Part shown: positions 54,128-64,000 of the stretch, piece after piece
How positions within the stretch are numbered: the first letter of the stretch is position 1
Layout: every line of letters starts with the position of its first letter
Source of the DNA: Pachyseris speciosa
Taxonomy: Eukaryota > Cnidaria > Anthozoa > Scleractinia > Pachyseridae
Assembly (NCBI GenBank): GCA_016490735.1
Contig: JAEMWC010000032.1
Location: 1,348,501-1,412,500, forward strand
DNA length: 64,000 bases
Direction of reading: 5' to 3'
The notes under the pieces: model-generated
The model's database searches: none
Seen by the model: only the letters and a program-made list of their open reading frames with translations
Told to the model about the DNA's origin: nothing
Position numbers and translations under genes: made by a program

Positions 54128-54612
54128 CTGTGTTAGGTAAATGAAAGACTTTGTAAACATAGTGCCGCCACTGACAATTTCTACACTTTTCGTAGGTATG
54201 TTTCCTTTTTAGAAGATGGCTCTCCCTCTGGAATTTCAGGCTTGTTCGTGTACAAGAAAAAGTGCACGAGTGACACAACCTTGCAAAGAAAGGAAGGCGA
54301 GAAGGTAACGAAATTGCATGACTGTCTCGGTGATTCCACTGTAAATGTGATGAATAAACAATGGAGCACCTTTTTAAGAACTGAATAAACTCTGACAAGT
54401 AGAAAATAATATTTGATTGGAGTTTTTTTGTTTTACACAACTTGACAACACAAAGGTGAAAGCATTATGCGCTGATTAAAACCTTTAAATTTCTTTGCAT
54501 AATTTTACTGAAAACAATAAAGACACACTTATTGAATAGAGTTGTTTATTGATCAGTTACCATACAAATTGTAGCCAAATTGTTTGTGGGAAACATCGTT
54601 ACTATGGTTTCA
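54128..54612 (-). repeat. Tandem duplication unit 2 (decayed copy)
   Basis: Same order as unit 1, about 90 percent alike by eye. The anchor coding part is frameshifted (NKPEIPEGEPSSKKETYLRK then stop), so only unit 1 feeds the intact gene. Confidence 0.88.
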
Positions 54613-54989
54613 ATCATTTCAGCGAGCGTCGGCCCGGTTATGACAATCATGCGCTCAAAGTCAGTATAGCTTAAGTTACACCGTTGTTAATTACATTGTA
54701 ACAAGTAAGGGAGAAAGAAACAAATTGGACTAAAGATAACAAAAAAAGGTATACAGTTACATGTTTTAAAAAAGAAAAAAAAAAACAACCGTTGAAACAA
54801 AAATAGAGAGAAAAGTAAAGTACAGGTATACGGCCGCTAAATACAACCTGTTTGAAAAGTATATTGATGAAAAGGTATCTTATATTACGGTAAGACGGAA
54901 CTGTTACAAGTATATTTGTATGTACATATGTCTATTTATTTTAATTGCTCAATGTGAAGGAGAAAAGGGAGACTGTGAGACCAACTTTT
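54613..54989. other. AT-rich, no gene seen
   Basis: May include the 3' UTR of the minus-strand LINE relic. Has an A-rich run near 54770-54785. Confidence 0.45.
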
Positions 54990-56390
54990 CTGTCTAATTT
55001 TAGTTTAAAAGTTCTGTCAAAGGATCCCATTTCTTATTCTCCTCGGTGTAAGTGTACGATTCGATCTTATATTGAGAAGGCAGCAGGGGGAGAAAACCGT
55101 TAATGTTTGGAGGAGTTTCCCTAATTTTACAGCGCCAAATGAAAAACTTGGCAATTAGGAAACAGAAATTGAGTAAAATATTATGACGTGAAGAGCATTC
55201 TGGTTTCAAACCTAGTAAGACAGTCATACTCTTTTGGTAAGTATCTGGGATGATGGCATTCTCCTTTAACCACAGTATTTTAAAAATCATCCCAAAAAGA
55301 AGTGGATTTTTCACAATGCCAGAATTATGAGATGAGAAAGTTCTTCAGGGAAATCTCCGCAAAAGGTGCAGTGAGAATCGGCATTTTTAAGGCCAATTTT
55401 TGTCAAAAAACAATTCGTCGGTAATATTCTATGTAAAAACCTATAATGAAAGTTGGCCAATTTAGTGCTCTTAGTACAGCGAAAAGCTAGTTTATGGGCG
55501 TTTTTCCAATCAGGTTTAAAGCAATTGTCCGGTTCACAGTTGGCATCCAATTTTATTTGACTTTTTTTTGACTATTAGCTTTCACAGATATGAGCTTTTT
55601 ATACACCAGTTTGTTGGCCTTCCGACTTTTAATAATAGAAATCTTCATGTCTTGTTTCACTTGATTCTTTTGTCGCAGGAGTTCTGATGGACCGAACTGA
55701 AGAAACGAGTCCAAAAAAGGTTAATGGTTGTATTTGTATGTTGTAGATATTCGATACTTCGGCTAAAGAGAAAAACTTGTTGTGGTCGCTCATTTATGTT
55801 TTTTACCTTAGAAATGCCCTTCGAAAATAACTTTTTGTAAAAAAAGGTTTATTCCCTACTCTGATTAATGAATTGTACCATAGAGGTTGTTCCAGAAATT
55901 GATTCTCCGATTGGACCGAACAATCGAAATTAACTTCTGCCCATATACACAGAATTTCTCGGATTAGTGCGTTGTTAACATCAATAATTTCCACAGTATC
56001 CTTTTTATTGAGGTTATCACTGAAAAGAAGCTTTCCACCATATTTCTCGAGCTCTTGCTCAAAAAAGAGTTTCCATTTTCCCCGTATTTTTCGCATCAAG
56101 ATACTTTTTTACCCATGCTAATTTAAGGAATTTATTGTAAGAAAAGATGTCGATCATTTTGAGCCCACATTTATCATAACTGTTAATAAAAATATTACGT
56201 TAAATCTTATCTCCTTTGTTATTTCATAAAGTCGTAGATTATTTGATTTATCTCTGAGAAATCTTTTGTCAATTACCAACGGCGCTGGTATATAGGATAA
56301 ATGTGAAGCAGCTAAACTCTTACGAACAATAATTTTTCCTATGAGTGTTAACAGTCTAAGTTTCCAGCAATTTAAAAAAATTTAAATTAA
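54990..56390 (-). pseudogene. Tx1/L1-like LINE relic, C-terminal part
   Basis: Minus-strand pieces in order: FEQELEKYGGKLLFSDNL (56060), LWYNSLIRVGNKPFFTKSYF (55860), KPDWKNAHKLAFRCTKSTKL (55500), the Cys/His cluster HCTFCGDFPEELSHL (55370) and GLKPECSSRHNILLNF (55210). The same order occurs in the intact LINE at 1407-3518. Many frameshifts; no reverse transcriptase core remains. Confidence 0.75.
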
Positions 56391-57087
56391 TGTATCATGC
56401 CTGTCTTTGTAGTTTACTGCCTTTCGTTTATTACCAATGTGGATTTTGGGACCCCCAATCGCAGGTGTCAGTACAGGTAAAATGACCGAGGTTAGAAATA
56501 GAGTGTTTACGCCGGCGCTCGCAGAGAAAATCTCGGGAATCGGTACATTTTCTGAAAACTTAATATTAGTAAAATGGAACATCCAACACTTGATCCGGCT
56601 TTATTAAGAGAATCAGCCAAATTCAAAGATTCGACTCACGTTCCGGCAGTAAACGGAGCAACGCGATGAACATAGGAAATGTTTTCCCACACTTCGCACT
56701 CAAGAAATGTGTCTGCGATTAAGATCTGGGCCGCTTTCCTTTTGCATAGAAAAATCGGTTGTTCCGATGGTAAATCAAATGGAACAGACTTTTCCAATGG
56801 ACATTTTTCGGAAAGAAAGGAATACCTTCTGAGGTATTCCTCTTTTCTCGGTTTTACCGGAATGACCGAAAAATCCTGTACCATATGCGGCGTCCCACAA
56901 GTTCCATGCTCCTTGATGAATAAAACGCGCGGTTTGGTGGTGTTTTGGTTAATACCCAGTCTCTTAAAGAGTGACTCAGTGCAAAAGGAACACGCTCGTC
57001 CCGTTCCGTTTTGATTGAGAAAAATTTTCCCTTTTTTTAACCGAAAATTCTCCCCGGTTTTTTCATTCAAATGAAAAGTGCCCATGG
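56391..57087. other. Unclassified repeat-like DNA
   Basis: A 149-codon minus-strand frame (56636-57085) and a 111-codon plus-strand frame over the same bases both look compositional. Local inverted pieces such as AGGAATACCTTC..GAGGTATTCCT suggest repeat origin. Confidence 0.35.
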
Positions 57088-57332
57088 ATGACAGTAGACA
57101 AATTCAAACTCAATGATAATAAGACCGAATTCCTCAGTCCTGATTGGAACTTCATATCAACTTTAAGAAAGTCAAATTTGATCATATTGCCATTGGTAAT
57201 GCTAATATTCCGGCAGTTACATCTGTTAGGAATCTGGGGACATACTTCGATTCACATCTTCGCATCGGACATGTCATATAAATGCAGTATGCCAATCGGG
57301 GTTTACCATCTCCAGAATATAAGACGCATCTA

Positions 57333-57416
57333 CTATATATACTATATATACTATATATACTATATATACTATATATGCTATATATGCTATATATACTATA
57401 TATACTATATATACTA
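57333..57416. repeat. (CTATATATA)n minisatellite
   Basis: About nine copies of a 9-bp unit, with some G variants, inside the LINE relic. Confidence 0.92.
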
Positions 57417-57608
57417 AAGCACTAGTACAGGCCATAGTTGTGGCACGAAATGATTATTGTAACAGTCCACTTGTTGGAGTCCCAATTGTGCACCTGTCAA
57501 AGTTACAACTGCTTCAGAATGTTGCAGCAAGACTGGTCACTCTAACTCCTAGATATAGTCAAATCACGCCAGTCCTGTTTAACTCACATTGGTTACCGGT
57601 CAAAAACG

Positions 57609-57691
57609 GTATTAACCAGCGATCAGGCGAATTTTTTTTCGCGGCGGGAGGAAGGGAAAAAACTACAATTCGCCTAATCTCAGGTTAATAC
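57609..57691. mobile_element. 83-bp mini-MITE in LINE coding sequence
   Basis: GTATTAACC at the left and GGTTAATAC at the right, with inner AGGCGAATT / AATTCGCCT. LINE codons for LPVKN and RIDYK are joined if it is removed. Confidence 0.78.
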
Positions 57692-57843
57692 AGAATAGAT
57701 TACAAAATTGTTCTTCTCGTTTTTAAATCTATATATGCCTTTGCATCTGAATATCTTTGTGATCTGATGCAAGTCAAAGGTAACTCTTGTTATAGTCTGT
57801 GATCTAAAGTTGGTATTTTGTTATTAGCACCTAGAAGTAAAAC

Positions 57844-58029
57844 AAAAAATACATACTAGTTATGCAACGCTTTCGAGTGGTATACCGTGGAATATCCCAC
57901 GAGTCACATGTATTTTCTCGGTATACACACTCGCCTTTGTGAGTGTGTATACCAAGAAAATACAAGTGACGAGTGGGATATTCCACGGTATACCACGAGA
58001 AAGGGTTGCATAACTAGTATGTATTTTTT
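57844..58029. repeat. 186-bp near-perfect palindrome
   Basis: Arms AAAAATACATACTAGTTATG and CATAACTAGTATGTATTTTT, continuous through TGGAATATCCCAC to a centre at about 57938 (GGTATACACACTC / GAGTGTGTATACC). Probable MITE or inverted duplication. Confidence 0.88.
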
Positions 58030-58138
58030 GCACTTTTATCTCTCGCTGTATCTTATTGCTGACAAATACCGGTTGAAGACCCACACAGTCATTCAACCGG
58101 TTTTTGTCAGCAATAAGATCCAGCGAGAGATAAAAGTG
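58030..58138. repeat. Second palindrome made of inverted Penelope coding sequence
   Basis: CACTTTTATCTCTCGCTG through ACCGGTTGAA at the left is the inverse of TTCAACCGGT through CAGCGAGAGATAAAAGTG at the right. The right arm is in frame with the Penelope fragment that follows. Confidence 0.82.
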
Positions 58139-58330
58139 GAAGAGAACAAACCGCCTAATGTTAACCAAACACGTGTAATTTATAAATTTCAATGTGACTT
58201 GTGCGATGCAAGTTATGTAGGCTACACAGGCACTTGCACCAACGTGCGGCCGAACACACTAAACAGTCCTCTTCCATTGGCAAACACCTCATTAACGAAC
58301 ACTATTCTTGCCTTGCACTCACGTGACTTC
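58090..58330 (+). pseudogene. Penelope-like element fragment 1, start of GIY-YIG region
   Basis: QPVFVSNKIQREIKVEENKP, then RVIYKFQCDLCDASYVGYTG. CDLC..YVGYT is the linker and GIY-YIG start of Penelope-like elements. The rest of the endonuclease is degraded. Confidence 0.7.
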
Positions 58331-58446
58331 CGGTACAACTTGCCATTTCCGTCCGCCATGTTGGGGTACCAAAGGCCAAATATGGCGGATGGGATGTAGT
58401 CACCAACACATGAAGTTTAACGCATTTTTTCTAATTTCGCCGCCTC

Positions 58447-59022
58447 AAAATGCCCATGTACCTGATTGTGGGCTGTACCAGAAAGAGTGGTCGTGATAAG
58501 GGAATCCGATTGTATCGAGTTCCAGCAGTTGTAACGAATCAAGGCCCAGAAGTTGAAGAATGAAGCTTTGAGCGACAACGATTGTGGATCTCTGCAGTAT
58601 AAGCCGCGACGCAAAGAGGACAACATCAAAATCAGGCCCGAGAGACTCGAGCAGAGAGGTCAAAGGAGAGCGAAAACGGCAGGCGGAACTGCTAGAACAA
58701 GAACGTTTACTGAAGCTAAGTTAATTAAATGAGCCTGCCGATTTTGCTTCACAGATTGAAAGTCAGTTAAGTACCCCCGATTCATAGCAAGTTCAAGAGG
58801 AAACCGTAAACTTGCAACCTAACGAGCATGAAACACGTTACACCTGCTCCACAAAGTGAAACAGAGGCTTTTGATTATTTATATCAGTGCGTGGCGTCTC
58901 TTTCTATTAAGGACTGTCCATGCACGGATGCCTCAGCTCACACAGAAGAGTTTGACTACTTGTTTACTCAGCCATCGATGAGCAAGCCTTTTGACAAAGA
59001 TTACGTATTTCAGGGAGGATAA
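58447..59022 (+). pseudogene. THAP-domain gene relic
   Basis: MPMYLIVGCTRKSGRDKGIR then LYRVPAVVTNQGPEVEE, the N-terminal half of a THAP zinc finger. This is followed by RQRLWISAV after a stop, and later, at 58828, HTEEFDYLFTQPSMSKPFDK in another frame. The second Cys/His half of the finger is not visible. Confidence 0.6.
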
Positions 59023-59974
59023 CGAAAAGTGTCATTCTACACGGGTTTGCCGGCAACACACGAAGTACTATTAGCTACTTTTGATCATGTTTCACCATTT
59101 GTCAAACAACGAACACAATCCCTAACTTTATTTATAATGGGGATGTGCGGCCAAATAGGGTACGGTTTTCAGGGATTTTTGTCTTAAAGGTGGTGTCTTA
59201 AACAGGTTATTTAAAGCAGTTAATTTAAAGAAACCTTGCCATAAAACAGAATTTTTACATTTTTATTGGCACAATTAACACAAACATATCAGTAAATCCA
59301 TAAAGTTGTAAACAGACTAGTAATAATTATTTTATTCTTGTCTAAAACAGGGTGTTACTTTAGGTTAAATGTCTTAAACAGGGTATCAAAAATTGTAATT
59401 CTGTCTCAAATAGAGTAGGAAAATTACTGACTTTTTTCTTTAACAGGGTCAATAGCGACCGGGCTGCACCTCCTTAGCCAAAGATATGCTGAGTGCCCAC
59501 CTCCCCCAACTCCCATACCACCCCTTACTCACAACAGCATCCCTATACCTTTTAAGGCTATAATATTTTTGGGGTGGCTGTAGAAAGATTTTGTTTATGC
59601 TGGAGTAACAACATGAACACAATAGCCTTTTGTTGTACAGCCACTGTCATTAATATAGGCTGATTGGCATCTTTCATAGATATAGATACAACATTTACTG
59701 CTAAAAACTCTTAATTAAAATGAATAACATTGTTTGCATCATGATCACGTTATAGTGTTCATATGAACAAATACATTGCCTGAACAGTGCTTATATTGTT
59801 GCTTGTGATATAGTCATTTTTTGTACTGCGACTATGGGTTGTCATAAAATCCAAAATGGCATTGTGGTGAGTGGGAAGTTTACAAGTGATGATAGGTGAT
59901 AATCCTTTCCATTATTCAGAACACTGTAAGGTTAGTGCCATGTTTCCCAAAGAAATTTGATTTTTGTCTGTATT
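59023..59974. other. Intergenic, no gene seen
   Basis: Contains several diverged GTCTTAAACAGGGT-like blocks (59180-59460). Confidence 0.5.
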
Positions 59975-60310
59975 ATGCACATGTCATCGGTTTCCCCATG
60001 GGGTCGACCCTGGGGCTAACCAGGGGGATTGTAAGATCAGTCAAGCAAACTTAAGGAACTTCCCCGGGTGGTCAGGTAGTCTCTGAAGACAAAGTGCCCT
60101 GGGTGAGGTGTCTCTCAGCTGAAAATCCTCGTAACATCCTTTTCAAACTTGTGAATTACTCCACCCCCTAATCTTTGATCGTAAAACAATATCAAGATTT
60201 TCTCCTACCCTTGGGCAAAGAATCCCATCCATCTCCTTGTATTCCCCCACATATCTCCCTGGTTGGCCTGCGGGTCAACCCCACAGGGAAGCCGATGACA
60301 TGTGCATTGT
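59975..60310. mobile_element. MITE, copy 2 (inverted relative to copy 1)
   Basis: ACATGTCATCGGTTTCCCCA at the left and TGTGGGGTT / CCGATGACATGT at the right. The inner sequence matches 31870-32146 on the other strand. Confidence 0.8.
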
Positions 60311-60920
60311 AACAATGAGGCATCAATTTGTTTTAGGAATGGAGGTTCATCTTAATTAAGGTTTCTCCTGTCTTGTTACCAGTTCATTAATTTGAAAATA
60401 CAACTTGTATAAACCAAAAATAGCCAGCTATAATTTACAGGCACAGGAGCATGCACATTTCAAAAAGGGACTAACAGACAAATGAGATTATTCTCCAGTA
60501 TAGTTACTGTTTATTTGTAAAAACAATGTTGATATTATTAATGAGTGTACAAAAAGAAATGAAGTGAAATGGCTGCCATTAGCGATCAGCATCAATTTTC
60601 TCTTTGTAATGAGAATTGGGAAGCTGTCGATGAGGGTAACAACCACGTGCATTTCACTTCCGTGCAGGACAATTCACCGCGAATTCTTGTCCATGCTTCA
60701 ATTTAACATAATACACTTGCTACGTGTGAGCAAGATTCCGAAAGCCCTGCCTCGCATCCTAATCAATGAGCTGATTTGAATGTTCCGTCTTTGTCGGCTA
60801 TCGCCCAAACAATGATCAAAGGGTCATTCTTTCTTTGGGAATCATTGTGTCACTTTTCCCACGACAACGTGCTTTCCACCTGACACGAAAAAGTTGTACA
60901 CCTCTAAACTCTTCTAGGCT
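60311..60920. other. Intergenic, no supported gene
   Basis: Short chance frames only. Confidence 0.45.
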
Positions 60921-61214
60921 TTAAACTGTTCTTTGGTGTAGAAACTCGTCTCCAGAACCAAGTGGGCTGAGCAAATCCATCGCTTCGATAGGACGAAGGC
61001 ACTCTCTGTTGTTGATCGGGAACGGTGAAAGGATCCACGCCGACATCGGCGATTTTGTTTTCAAATTTCTTCGTTTTACGCTGTGATCGAGTTTTATACA
61101 ATACTCTGACAATATTGGGATTTTACTACAAAGCTCTTCAATCGAAGGGACACGTTCATTTCCCGAAGAATTCATTGTAAGTACATAGTCCGTATCACGG
61201 ATATTAACGGCCAT
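60921..61214 (-). CDS. Possible small or first-exon coding region
   Basis: 97 codons starting MAVNIRDTDYVLTMNSSGNE just inside a repeat copy. Composition is protein-like (SIEELCSKIPILSEYCIKLD). A second minus-strand frame over the same bases is also open, which lowers confidence. Not recognised. Confidence 0.25.
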   Translation of the reverse strand: MAVNIRDTDYVLTMNSSGNERVPSIEELCSKIPILSEYCIKLDHSVKRRNLKTKSPMSAWILSPFPINNRECLRPIEAMDLLSPLGSGDEFLHQRTV

Positions 61215-61228
61215 ATTGAATATAATAT

Positions 61229-61262
61229 ATATATTTAGCCAAGCCTAAAAGCGGAGCTCCAA
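61229..61262 (+). repeat. Interspersed repeat R1, copy 2 (start only)
   Basis: TATATTTAGCCAAGCCTAAA and AGCGGAGCT, as at 48636 and 63763. Confidence 0.6.
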
Positions 61263-61329
61263 AAGCCTTCTTTTTCTACTGGCATTTACATATAGTCTGC
61301 TTGTCATATCAAAATTTAAAAAAAAATTA

Positions 61330-61740
61330 TTAAATTGAGAAAAAAGTGTCAAAGTGACATCTTGTGAAAAAACACAAACGTTTCGGGCATAGCCCTTCTT
61401 CAGTGTGAAAACCGTTAAATGTTTGCGCGACTGTAAAATTGAAAGAAACGTTACTAAGAGCTAAGCGCGCGGAAAAAAGGACGCGCGCGCGCCATTTATA
61501 AGAAATGAAAACATTATTTAGGCCGTCTGGTTGCATAGCGCCGAGCCTAAAAATGAGTTCCATTTCTAATTGTTTCCGTCTGGCCTTGACTCCAGCACAT
61601 TTCCGAAAACCTCTAACAAGGATGTCAGATAGACTGTGGCCGGGAGAGTTAAAGTGCTCTGCGACCGGGAAACCACTAGTGTTCTTTTGGACGCTTCGTA
61701 GATGTTCGCTTGTCATATCACCCATCTGACCTCACTCAAG
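61330..61740 (-). pseudogene. Penelope-like element fragment 2, GIY-YIG C-terminal region
   Basis: Minus-strand frame of 131 codons with MTSEHLRSVQKNTSGFPVAE, HFNSPGHSLSDILVRGFRKC and MELIFRLGAMQPDGLN, the standard end of Penelope-like endonuclease domains (HFN..H and a final LG..P.G.N). No reverse transcriptase part is nearby. Confidence 0.75.
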
Positions 61741-63020
61741 CTACAGACCCAATGCTGTAAAAAATAGTATGGAAAGGCAATCTGAGCCAGTGGCACAGTG
61801 GATTTGGACCCTTTGCATATTTGCACCCTCCAGTCCAGATCTGCTTGTGGATCAGATTTGGACCCCCCACCTTCCCCCCCCCCCCCCCACAAAAAAAGCG
61901 TTCTATTGAGTAAGGCAATAAAAATTCCTTTGCAAATTGAGTTTGGAGATGTTAAAAAGCAAAATAAAAATATTGAGGTAGGTTTTTTTTAAAATAATCT
62001 TTAATACTTTGTGTAAAAAAGAACCTGCAATGCGAGTTTGCATCTATAAATTTTTAAAACAAAACATTTTTTAACATCTTAGAGCAATACCTAAGGACAG
62101 GTCTGTTTTCCCATTCAACTGTAGGCTACTTAGTTATGGTTTAGAGCCACTAGAAATTGGTGGAGAAGCCTGGTGAATGCTATTTTGAATCAGTATCCGA
62201 CATCAGATATATAGTGATTCAGATCATCACTTCATAATGAATGCAATTTCAGTTATCTAAAGCCTTCCATGAGACAGTTGGAAATCAGAAATTGTGTATC
62301 CTCTGGATATATGTATGCCTCAAAAAAATTATGAAAGAAAGATACATGGAAATCAATAAAAATATTTAGATGATATGCATTAAGACCAAGATGTTTGTTT
62401 TGATTAGTTAGTTCTTGACCTTACTATCGCAAAAAACTTCTTGCTGACAGTAAGCTAATCAATCAATGCACCTACAGTGTTTTCAAAAAGAAATCCAGCT
62501 GCTCTTCTGGCCAGCCAAGTGCAAGACTAAGCAACTTGATAATAAAATATTGGGCATTTGGTTGATATCACTATCAAGGTAATTAACAATGTAGTATGAG
62601 GATTTAAGGTAATGATTCACCAAAGCAAAAGTGCTGGAAATCCATTTTAGCCATCTTAACTTGAATTTCTATTTTGCAAGAAAGGTAAGGACTAGTTTAA
62701 CATTTCTCCATGTACATTTGAAATTGCACAACATACTTCATCAAACATCAAAAATCCCATTAAACATTAGTGCCAAATGTCATCCAAACATACCACAAGA
62801 TTGGTGTGACCAGCTATGAATAAAATTAATTGAAAGACTGCATGCAGGAGAAGGAAGTCCAAAGGATGTGAACATTGATGAGAAAGAGCTTACTTTAAGT
62901 TTAATTTTAAGTTTAATAATACTTTGTCATGCAAATACATCTAAGTTGATACAAAAAAAGTGCATGACTGGAGAATAATTGGGAGATAGTAAATTCCCAT
63001 ATAAAGAATATTATCTAATA
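61741..63020. other. AT-rich intergenic, no gene seen
   Basis: A C13 run at about 61876-61888. No coding signal on either strand. Confidence 0.5.
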
Positions 63021-63441
63021 CAGTAATAGCCCATGTATAAGAACCTGGGTTTTAAGAACCTGTTAGTCTAAAATTTTCATTTTAAGCCCACTGCACATAA
63101 GAACCTATTAAGGTTAAAATTTTAAGTTAGGTGGGGTTGCTGTAAAAGTGTAAAGGTAGAAACTGCTGAATGAGTTTCTTTGTTATGTTTTGTTAAGGAC
63201 ATATACTGTACCTGCACTGAACTGCCTATAGGCATTTCTCTATGGTACAAATAAATGATTTATACTGTATTGTGAGATGATATTTATCATATATATAGTA
63301 TATTCAGATAAAATTCATATAAAAATATAAGAACCTATTTTAAGAACCTTGGTAGCCTAAATTTGCTTTAAGTACCATTTATATAAGAGCCTATTTAGGC
63401 TAAATTGGAAAATTCAGGTTCTTATACGTGGTCTATTACTG
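63021..63441. mobile_element. Tc1/mariner-type MITE (421 bp) with TA duplication
   Basis: CAGTAATAGCCCATGTATAA at the left and its inverted partner TTATACGTGGTCTATTACTG at the right, each flanked by TA. The arms share repeated ATAAGAACCT blocks. No open frame. Confidence 0.88.
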
Positions 63442-63479
63442 TATCACACATTCTAAAAACTAAGAGATGACATTTAAAT

Positions 63480-63660
63480 GTGGCCCAAAGCTAACCTAAT
63501 CAAATTAAATCGAATACTTGTCTCTTACAAGTCACCCCTGCTTTGAGATTGACACTAAAAATAAAGAAGTAAAATTGAAATACAATCCAAAGCTAACCTA
63601 ATTAAATTACATACTTGTCACTCACATCTGATTTAAAATTGACACAAATAATGTAATAGA
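63480..63660. repeat. Direct tandem duplication of about 100 bp
   Basis: CCAAAGCTAACCTAATCAAA through ATTGACACTAAAAATAA is repeated with changes from 63587 (CCAAAGCTAACCTAATTAAA) to 63655. Confidence 0.82.
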
Positions 63661-63762
63661 TAGGACTTAAAACAGCTTAAAGAGGGTGCATGCATGATGT
63701 TCGATGGAACACCATTCCAGTCTGGTATGTAGCGATTATAAAAAGAAAAGCTGAAGGCCATA

Positions 63763-63850
63763 TATATATTTAGCCAAGCCAAGCCTGGAATCGGAGTTGC
63801 ACACTCTCACCGAGCAACTTCGCATGGCTTTATTTGGGCCAGTTTAATTT
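63763..63850 (+). repeat. Interspersed repeat R1, copy 3
   Basis: TATATTTAGCCAAGCCAAGC, GGAGTTGCAC and TTCGCATGGCTTTA, matching copy 1 at 48636 block by block. Confidence 0.65.
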
Positions 63851-64000
63851 GTGTCAAAAAAAATTGAGCAGCAGCAGGGAAAATGAAGAGTTTTCGATAG
63901 CAAACGTTTGCAAAAAAAAAAAAAGACAGACATTCGTGAGTCCTAACTACTTTCAGATGAAAGCGTAACGGAATTCAAAGCGGAATAAAAAGAAAACACT

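Larger units (their letters stand above)
57150..57790 (+). pseudogene. CR1/L2-type LINE relic with internal insertions
   Basis: SVRNLGTYFDSHLRIGHV at 57220 is followed by a (CTATATATA)n tract, then LVQAIVVARNDYCNSPLVGV and TPVLFNSHWLPVKN. After an 83-bp hairpin insert (57609-57691) comes RIDYKIVLLVFKSIYAF. Block order is as in the C-terminal half of LINE ORF2. Confidence 0.75.

Noticed and set aside
56636..57085. 149-codon minus-strand frame with CSFC and CGTPH residues
   Set aside because: A comparable frame exists on the other strand and the region has repeat character. Not enough support for a gene.

Overview
This window looks like accessory, repeat-rich DNA from a cnidarian nuclear genome, most likely a stony coral. 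That assignment is an inference from the mix of elements (Tx1-like LINEs, Ty3/gypsy, Penelope-like elements, THAP transposases, a Polinton/Maverick, many hairpin MITEs), from split genes with GT..AG introns and from AT-rich intergenic DNA. Almost everything recognisable is a mobile element or its relic. The one convincing intact host-like gene is a type II membrane, glycosyltransferase-like protein at 52.8-53.9 kb (minus strand).

The left part (1-8.1 kb) is a three-level nest. A 5'-truncated Tx1/L1-like LINE (1404-3864) sits inside the RNase H region of a Ty3/gypsy element, with an 11-bp target duplication. The gypsy element in turn interrupts a THAP-domain DDE transposase just before its last catalytic block. 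A broken gene of unknown function (8.16-9.09 kb) and a CR1/L2-type LINE relic follow.

The centre (10.19-32.30 kb) is the most interesting part. An outer DNA transposon has TAC..GTA termini and a 6-bp duplication GACTAG, which resembles the IS3EU type. It carries a zinc-ribbon/HECT-like gene and a convergent rve-type (integrase-like) transposase exon. A second DNA transposon of 17.4 kb is inserted in the coding sequence of that HECT-like gene; it has CACAGG..CCTGTG ends and a 3-bp duplication AAT, so it is CACTA/EnSpm-like by its ends. Removing it with one duplication copy restores the reading frame exactly. The inner element has two divergent split genes: a 192-codon minus-strand gene and an eight-exon gene that joins a zinc-binding N-terminus, a probable DDE core, a RING finger and a Cys/His peptidase-like C-terminus. 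It also carries long subterminal minisatellites at both ends. It has itself been invaded by a 2.3-kb foldback element and by a Ty3/gypsy element whose two 122-bp LTRs look identical.

From 33.49 to 48.18 kb lies a 14.7-kb Polinton/Maverick (adintovirus-like) relic with long terminal inverted repeats. It has a protein-primed type B DNA polymerase, a retroviral-type integrase, a packaging ATPase, a double-jelly-roll major capsid protein, two tandem penton-like proteins, a coiled-coil membrane protein and several small proteins. Most genes have frameshifts, and a deletion has fused the 3' ends of polymerase and integrase. I saw no capsid protease.

The right part (48.2-64 kb) is host intergenic DNA. 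It holds MITEs, perfect hairpins, a RecQ-type helicase fragment, the glycosyltransferase-like gene with a tandemly duplicated promoter and first coding segment, further LINE relics, two Penelope-like fragments, a THAP relic and interspersed repeats. No tRNA, rRNA or CRISPR array was seen.
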